Shown piece by piece: positions 58,336 to 64,000 of a stretch of 64,000 nt of DNA. Both the position numbers and the translations under genes were made by a program. Origin of the DNA: Cyclina sinensis (lineage: Eukaryota > Mollusca > Bivalvia > Venerida > Veneridae); contig JAAONU010000001.1 in assembly GCA_012932295.1 (NCBI GenBank), positions 57,819,693 to 57,883,692 on the forward strand, given 5' to 3'. A model generated the notes under the pieces. That model was not told the DNA's origin. It did not search any database and was given only the letters and a program-made list of their open reading frames with translations. The stretch's first letter is position 1. Every line of letters starts with the position of its first letter.

Positions 58336-60429
58336 TATAATTAAGAATTTGTATCACTATACTTGATAAAACAAGTTATCAAACAAATCAGCATCAAATA
58401 CTAGAACACTGGAGATGGTAGCTTTCAGTTATATTCATAACATCATTTACTGACACCACCGCCATAATCGTACTAAAGTTTTCCAGTCCCAGAGTATAAG
58501 TCGCCACTGGAGATCCTTTCTACATGTTTTATACATGTAAATTGTTAAGCATAATTACCAAATAATGTAATAGTAATATAATTAACATGTATGTTTGTTT
58601 TCAGATAAATACCAAACCTGTTTCTGTCGGGTTATTATTTATAAGCTAGATCAACCTTGTGAAGTAGCGAATAGACTAGAAAGATTATATGTAGTAAATA
58701 TGTACATATATGTACTATCTGTTTTGTATTATGTCTATCAATAATCATTTACAGACGCATTATCACCAAATGCTACATTTCGTGAGTGTAAAAAAAAAAT
58801 GGTTATTTTCTCCATCATAGGCTATAGCGTTACAAACAGTATAAAACCTGTATTTAGAATTTCTATTTTCGTTTGCAGTAACATGACTGTTCACATTCCC
58901 TCTTCATGCATGCGCTCACATTATACCCGAATATTGAATATTGGACCAAAAATCAACAGGCATTCGTTTGAGGAATCAAATACCCGAACCAATATGTAGA
59001 TCTAACCAAAACAAGAAAAGAAGTCACTTTACTTCAAACATGATTTAAATTGTTGCCACAAACATCGCTAGTGTTGCCATTATATTGAAAATGATAGTAA
59101 ATCAGCTGATTCCAATTTATCTACAGGATCCATTATAAAAAAAACATATAAAATCTAATAAAGACTTCGGTTTATTTTGACAATTAATTTGACACTTGAT
59201 TGCGATGTTTAGATTGAGGTTGTTCAACAATTTGATAACTAATTTCTATATATTGCGTCGTGGTATCCCGAAAAGTTTTGTAAAGAAGCGATGGAAATCA
59301 TTTGAGAGAAATCAGAAGTGCGTTCGAAAAATGTTTTTTTTACTTTGAATGAAGGTTTTGATTGCTATCTTTACAAGAAAGATTCAACTATCAGAGACAA
59401 TAAGAGTTACATTGCATCTGTCGTCTTAAATTACAGAAAATCTGTTTGAAGTAAAGTGACCCTCAGATTCATTCTTGTGAACTTTCATACTTCATGTTAA
59501 TTATATAGTGGTTTGGAACAATTAACAAAGGAACGAATGCCTGTGCTAACATTGGTGAAGACGCCATGCTGTGGAACGTTTCACGTGGTACAGCAAGCAC
59601 CTGGTTCGGTAATACCGTATTCTATATCTAACTGGAATTCCCTAAGTAGGCGTTTACAAAAAAAATTCGTTTTTCCGTCCAGTGTGACCTAGGCCAGCCG
59701 CTGTTTTGTAAGAAAACAAAGATTTCACTAATAATGTAACGAGGGAGAGAAGAGAATAACTTCTTTTAATTCTACCGTTCAACTGTGAATGAGCTGCTTT
59801 AAAGTCGTGATGAAAGTACTCTTTGTTCCAGGTAATAAAAGTTAGCATCATAATACCAGTGGAAATGACTGTAATCACACTCACTGCATTCGTTGTACTT
59901 GTATTCCTAGGTTAAAACATAACTCCACTCAAGAAAAAACAAACAAACAAAAAACAGCAACAGTATTTTACTTCTATTAGATTGGCGTTTGCACATTTCT
60001 TTCAAATAAGAATTGAAATGCAAAGCTAAATAATGACATTTAAATTCTTAATTAAACTCCAAGTGTTTAAGTACCGTGCTCTTATTCACTCTGAAAATGC
60101 TGACAGGACGACAAGTATAACCATGGAATCAATTATCATAATGTGATTGCATTATAGCATTTGGAAAAAGCCACAATTAATTGGCGTTCAATGATTTAAG
60201 ACCCGTCTTTCTTGTTTGGTTTCAAATTTGACCTAATTTGCATGTCGAAAATGTGAAAAAAACTGCCGCAGACTTTGTATTAACCTATCAGATATTATTG
60301 ATAATTAATTAACTGCTTTATAACAAACTTACAACGCAGTCACCCTAGTACAAAAGGAATGAATATATTGGAAGTATTACGGGTAATTAGTAGAAAAATC
60401 AAAAGCAAAAAATAAGTTTTTCTAATAAT
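58336..60429. other. Intergenic, no gene recognised
   Basis: Occupies the place where a second fucosyltransferase body would be expected from the duplication, but I find none of its catalytic motifs. Confidence 0.45.
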
Positions 60430-60625
60430 GGTTTTGGTCCAATTTCGAAATTTGAAAGGACTCAAACATTAGCTTAATAGAAAAGATATAAGTCGCACAT
60501 GTAGAAATACATAACAAAAACGACTAGATATAAGTCGCACATGTAGAAATACATAACAAAAACGACTATCAGTGTCAGAAATGGTGTCGAAAGTGTAGCC
60601 CGATCAACGCTTTAGATAGTCTTGT
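60430..60625 (-). pseudogene. Fucosyltransferase 5' exon remnant
   Basis: Homologous to 55,255-55,425 (membrane anchor of the GT10 pseudogene): shared CACATGTAGAAATACA, AACGACTA and GTAGCCCGATCAACGCTTTA. The start codon has changed (ATG to ATC on the minus strand, at about 60,619), and a ~42 bp piece is present twice in tandem (60,487-60,570). Confidence 0.8.
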
Positions 60626-61059
60626 AACAGAGCATACACTTTAAGGTTTTAACTACAGGTATCAAGCAGTTTGTGGCATAATCGACATTTACCCTGCTTG
60701 TCACTCAATGTTATAATCAAATCAAAGCGGGTACGAATTGGTCATGACTTTTTCCTAAATTTATGTTGAGCATCTCAGTAACTGAAACTCAAAATGAAAA
60801 TCTCCTTTGTTCAAAGGCACCAGAGCCTAAATGTTTTCACCCTGTGAGTGTCAACTATTGACATAGTGAATAATTGTTTTCCGTTTTGTTTTAAAACAAA
60901 AACTGTCATAATAAGGTGACAAATGCCCCCGAGCTAAGCTGCAGTAAGTAAGAACATATGTAAACTTTAACATTGTGCAAACAGGTAATTATCTCCGTTT
61001 TAAATTTAAAGATTAATACCACTGATAATTTTTATATAATGCTGTAAACAAGGGAGATC
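60626..61059. other. Intergenic, no gene recognised
   Basis: No frame or repeat boundary recognised before the FLYWCH element. Confidence 0.4.
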
Positions 61060-62476
61060 GTCAAAACATCGACAGGCAAAATATCGACACGACAAAACAC
61101 CGACACGACAAATGGCCGACACGACAAAAGGTAGAGAAAAACATCAACAGAATAACGACAAACATCGACATTGTGATGATTGCTTAACTTGTTTATTTAC
61201 ACCAAGTCCCCGGTATATCTGATTGCCTTTACTCGATCAGTACAACAACACAGTCAACAGTAAATTACAAGTGATACTGGATGTTGAATGCTACCCCCCT
61301 TAGTGTGTCTCTTATTCCCCTTTCTGTGTAATTTTGGACAATATTTTTATGCGTTTGTTTTTTAACTGCTCTTTCTTCTTCTGAAGTCCAAGTTCATCTC
61401 CCCAGAGAAGCGACAGCATTCTCATTTCTGTCATTGCCTCAAGATTTTTGTTGGTGGCAAACATTATGATTCTGTCCTCGCCACACATATCATCATATAT
61501 TACCCACTGTTCACCCGATTCGGTCACTCGCCATTTACCCTCCAGTTTAATATCATGCTGTGAAGTAGGGAGCGCGGGGAAGTTTTTTCTTCTCTCACGC
61601 TGAATCCGACGTTTGAGTGAAGTCTCTTTTGGCAGAGCACCTTGAAGTGGTAGCGGTACCTTCTGGGCTATTTCAGTATTGACAATTGAAGCAGTTTTAC
61701 CTTGACCTTGTGCAGCCTCTTTTATATGACCAAAGCTCTTTCTTGTCTGTGAACAAAAATAATCTGTAAATGGAGCGCTTAGACAGGCAGTGGCACCGAA
61801 CAAAGCTTAAAATGCAGACCGATATGAGAATAAAACAGAACGGGAGCTATTGTAATCGAAACAAATTCAACAATACTGAGTGATACCAAAATCGTACCTC
61901 TACTTCCGACTGGTCCGAAGCAGGTTATGCTGCTGTGAGATCCTGATATCATCATCAGTTGATATTGCCCTTCCACTGCAGTCAGAGAGGACGCATTTCC
62001 ACTATGATTTTGTGTCTTTAGTTCTATCTTTCTTATATATAAAGCCACCATGGCATAACAGCTTTTTCCCTTTTTGAGATGTAACGTATTCCATTGTAAG
62101 AAAGCAAATGAGAATCGAGACATACACAGGCCTATTAGAATTATGTATATTGTATGGGCTATTGTTATGTACTCTGTACTTTTGTATTTTAAGTAGGTGA
62201 TATGAACTCACTCTAGCTAAATCACGATGACGACGACAACAGCAAAAATATATCTTTTGATTCCCGTGAATGCAACTTCCGCGCTTGCTTAAGACTTAAG
62301 ACGCAAATAGTTTAGACTTATCCTTTAATTTCAACAAAACATGGAAAATGTAATCAAACTACGACAAATGACCGACATGGCAATTCGATCAACTGTCGTT
62401 CGCTATTTTGTCGGTTCGATGTTTTGTCGTGTCGAAGAAATGTCGTGTCGGCGTTTTGTCAGTCGATGTTTTGTCA
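61060..62476. mobile_element. Decayed FLYWCH/MULE (Phantom-like) transposon with minisatellite inverted repeats
   Basis: Left end (61,060-61,165) is built of variants of CGACACGACAAAACA; the right end (62,370-62,476) is the inverted counterpart (TGTTTTGTCG, TGTCGTGTCGGCG). The outermost words are CAAAACATCGAC on both sides. Between them lies a minus-strand FLYWCH gene remnant. Phantom-type Mutator-like elements are known to encode FLYWCH zinc fingers. Only about 1.4 kb remains, so the transposase core is missing. Target duplication not seen. Confidence 0.7.
61312..62094 (-). pseudogene. FLYWCH zinc-finger/MULE transposase N-terminal remnant
   Basis: The first part (62,094 to about 61,900) is a FLYWCH finger: GGFIYKKDRTKDTKS, then a stop (62,002-62,004) where an aromatic residue is usual, then WKCVLSDCSGRAI and QQHN, giving the Cys2/His pattern. 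A good acceptor (TTTTTGTTCACAG) opens a second exon at 61,746. This reads HIKEAAQGQGK, LPKETSLKRRIQRERRKNFP and GEDRIIMFATNKNLEAM, matching the region just before the DDE core in FLYWCH-MULE proteins. It then ends in a Lys-rich tail and stop at 61,312 with no DDE core. Inactive. Confidence 0.72.
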
Positions 62477-62599
62477 TAAAACAAAGTATTCATAATTAAA
62501 GTAAATAAAACGAGATAATATAAAATGGGACAAAGCAGTTACGTGTCTTGGATTGTTCACGATTTTTATACATTTTATGTTTCAAATCCGTTCCTTTGA

Positions 62600-63260
62600 A
62601 AGTTTTGAAGATATGCGTGGGTTATAGATCCATTATACAAGTTAAAACTTTTCATTTGAGGTAGGGACGTGAGTCTTGCACGCAACATTTTGTCTTGATA
62701 CACTGAATATGTGTGTGTCAAGTTACTTTGAAGTCCTCTAATGCTAAGAGAATTATAGTGCGGAAAAGAATAAACATTATAATGATAAAATTTTGACCTT
62801 GACATTTGAAACAGAGACGTTTGATTGGCAAGGGACAAGTCTTGTTAATGTGCTTATCACCTGTGCTAAGTTATTTCAAAATTCTTCACCGCAAAGAGAA
62901 TTAAAGACCGGCCACGAATGTGTGTCTTTATAGAGGATTTGCTAACATTTAAATACAAAGTGTTACCTTGACATTTGAGGAACGAACAAGTGTGTTGCAC
63001 GCCGCATGTCAACTTGATAAGCTGAACACTTGTGCCAAGTTAACTTAAAATCCTTCAATACATAAGATAATAACAGTGCGGACACGAATGTGTGCAGATA
63101 TGAAAATTTGATATCCTTTATATTTTAAGTATGACCTTGATATTCAAATTAGGGATGTGTGTATTTCACCTGACACATTATTTTGGTGTGCTGAACATTT
63201 GAAACACATTATAGTAGAATGCTTACATTTATGATGAAGTTACAATCCAGACATGAAAAA
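62600..63260 (+). repeat. Tandem dispersed repeat, ~150 bp period
   Basis: Four units with GACCTTGACATTTGA, GGGACGTGTGT.TT.CAC, TTGATA.GCTGAACA.TTG and AAGTTA.TT.AAAATCCTT phrases. Same broad family as 15,686-16,256. Confidence 0.75.
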
Positions 63261-64000
63261 AAATGAAGGACGAGCAGATGCACGGAAGCTCCAATATTTG
63301 GTTGTCCTCTGTTATCAAACAAAGGAATGACAACCTTAAAGTACAGAAGACTCAAGTGTTTGCGTGATGAACCCAATATATTTCGTTTGTATAAAGACTC
63401 ACTTTCTACCTTCTAAGGTCATGGGTGTTTGCTCGGACTTCCTGGGGCTATCATTTAATTTAACACTTGATGAAAGTAGCCAACTTTAGCTTCATTTCAG
63501 TTCAAACAATTAATGCAAGTCGCTTTCAAGTAAACGTTTATCACAAAACAACCCCCGTCGCCCATTTGTAAAAAAACTGTCTTCAACATTTATATTTGTT
63601 TGCTCGATCTAGATGGAGCCTTTGGATTTTGACTGAGGCACCGGTGATTTGAACAAGCAGGATCAGTCCTTTAAAGGTCATGCGAAACCTATTTTTGACC
63701 TCGAAATTTTCATATGAGCAAAAAATATATATCTAGCTATGACAGTTTTACAAAATTCCGCTGGTAATTTTCATCTAAAAGTTGATTTTATAGCAAATTA
63801 AAATCCATATTTTACGCACTTGGCCGCGCGCACCGGAAGTGACGCACATTTATCCCTTGCCACCTAACGCAGCTAACTGGACTATTAATTATGATGGAAA
63901 TTGAAAATGTAGACCGAAAATAGTCCCAAATAATGAAAAAGTTAAGCTAACATCATGATTATACATTGAAGAAGTTTTAATAAATCATTTGAAATTTTGA
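63261..64000. other. Window end, no gene recognised
   Basis: At 63,670 the word CTTTAAAGGTCATGCGAAA resembles the start of another TTAA-flanked element, but its other end lies outside the window. Confidence 0.35.

Noticed and set aside
59654..59884. 76-codon minus frame with a hydrophobic start
   Set aside because: Considered as a membrane-anchor exon of a second glycosyltransferase; no motif match and no conserved partner.

Overview
This window is eukaryotic: AT-rich, gene-poor and packed with decayed transposable elements. The retroelements (L1/Tx1-like and CR1/Jockey-like LINEs, a Penelope-like element), the several MITE families and the dispersed ~150-200 bp repeats look like those of marine invertebrates, most likely a bivalve mollusc. 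The species cannot be read from the sequence. I saw no rRNA, tRNA or CRISPR array.

Left third (1-24,814): this is the biologically interesting part. It holds four copies, all on +, of an ADP-ribosylarginine hydrolase gene (ARH1/ADPRH type). One is intact (61-1239), one is deleted and split by a transposon (4,279-8,038), one is a 5' scrap (10,943-11,014) and one is nearly complete but frameshifted (18,588-19,711). Two genes for an ankyrin-plus-arginine ADP-ribosyltransferase (ART) lie among them: one open on - (12,575-13,742) and one with a single frameshift on + (23,672-24,814). Transferases add ADP-ribose to arginine and ARH1 enzymes remove it, so the locus pairs writer and eraser genes. Shared flanks, including (TC)n tracts, show that the hydrolase copies spread as a ~4.2 kb tandem segmental duplication.

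Middle (25,440-36,400): a decayed full-length LINE, a ~1.1 kb TAA-flanked inverted-repeat element of PIF/Harbinger appearance, and a long stretch of a dispersed tandem repeat.

36,400-49,870: two arrays of the same ~171 bp satellite, rich in the pentamer GTAAC, lie in opposite orientations about 7.6 kb apart. Between them are a Penelope-like remnant (end of RT plus GIY-YIG endonuclease), a second tandem family (~137 bp, with CCTAACCCTAA-like blocks and a tRNA B-box-like core) and other repeats.

49,870-64,000: MITEs, a multiply frameshifted alpha-1,3-fucosyltransferase pseudogene (54,083-55,409) with a second 5' remnant (60,430-60,625), LINE fragments, and a decayed FLYWCH/MULE (Phantom-like) transposon bounded by minisatellite-type inverted repeats (61,060-62,476).

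Only two reading frames look potentially functional: the first hydrolase and the minus-strand ART. The ART-2 frame is one base away from intact.
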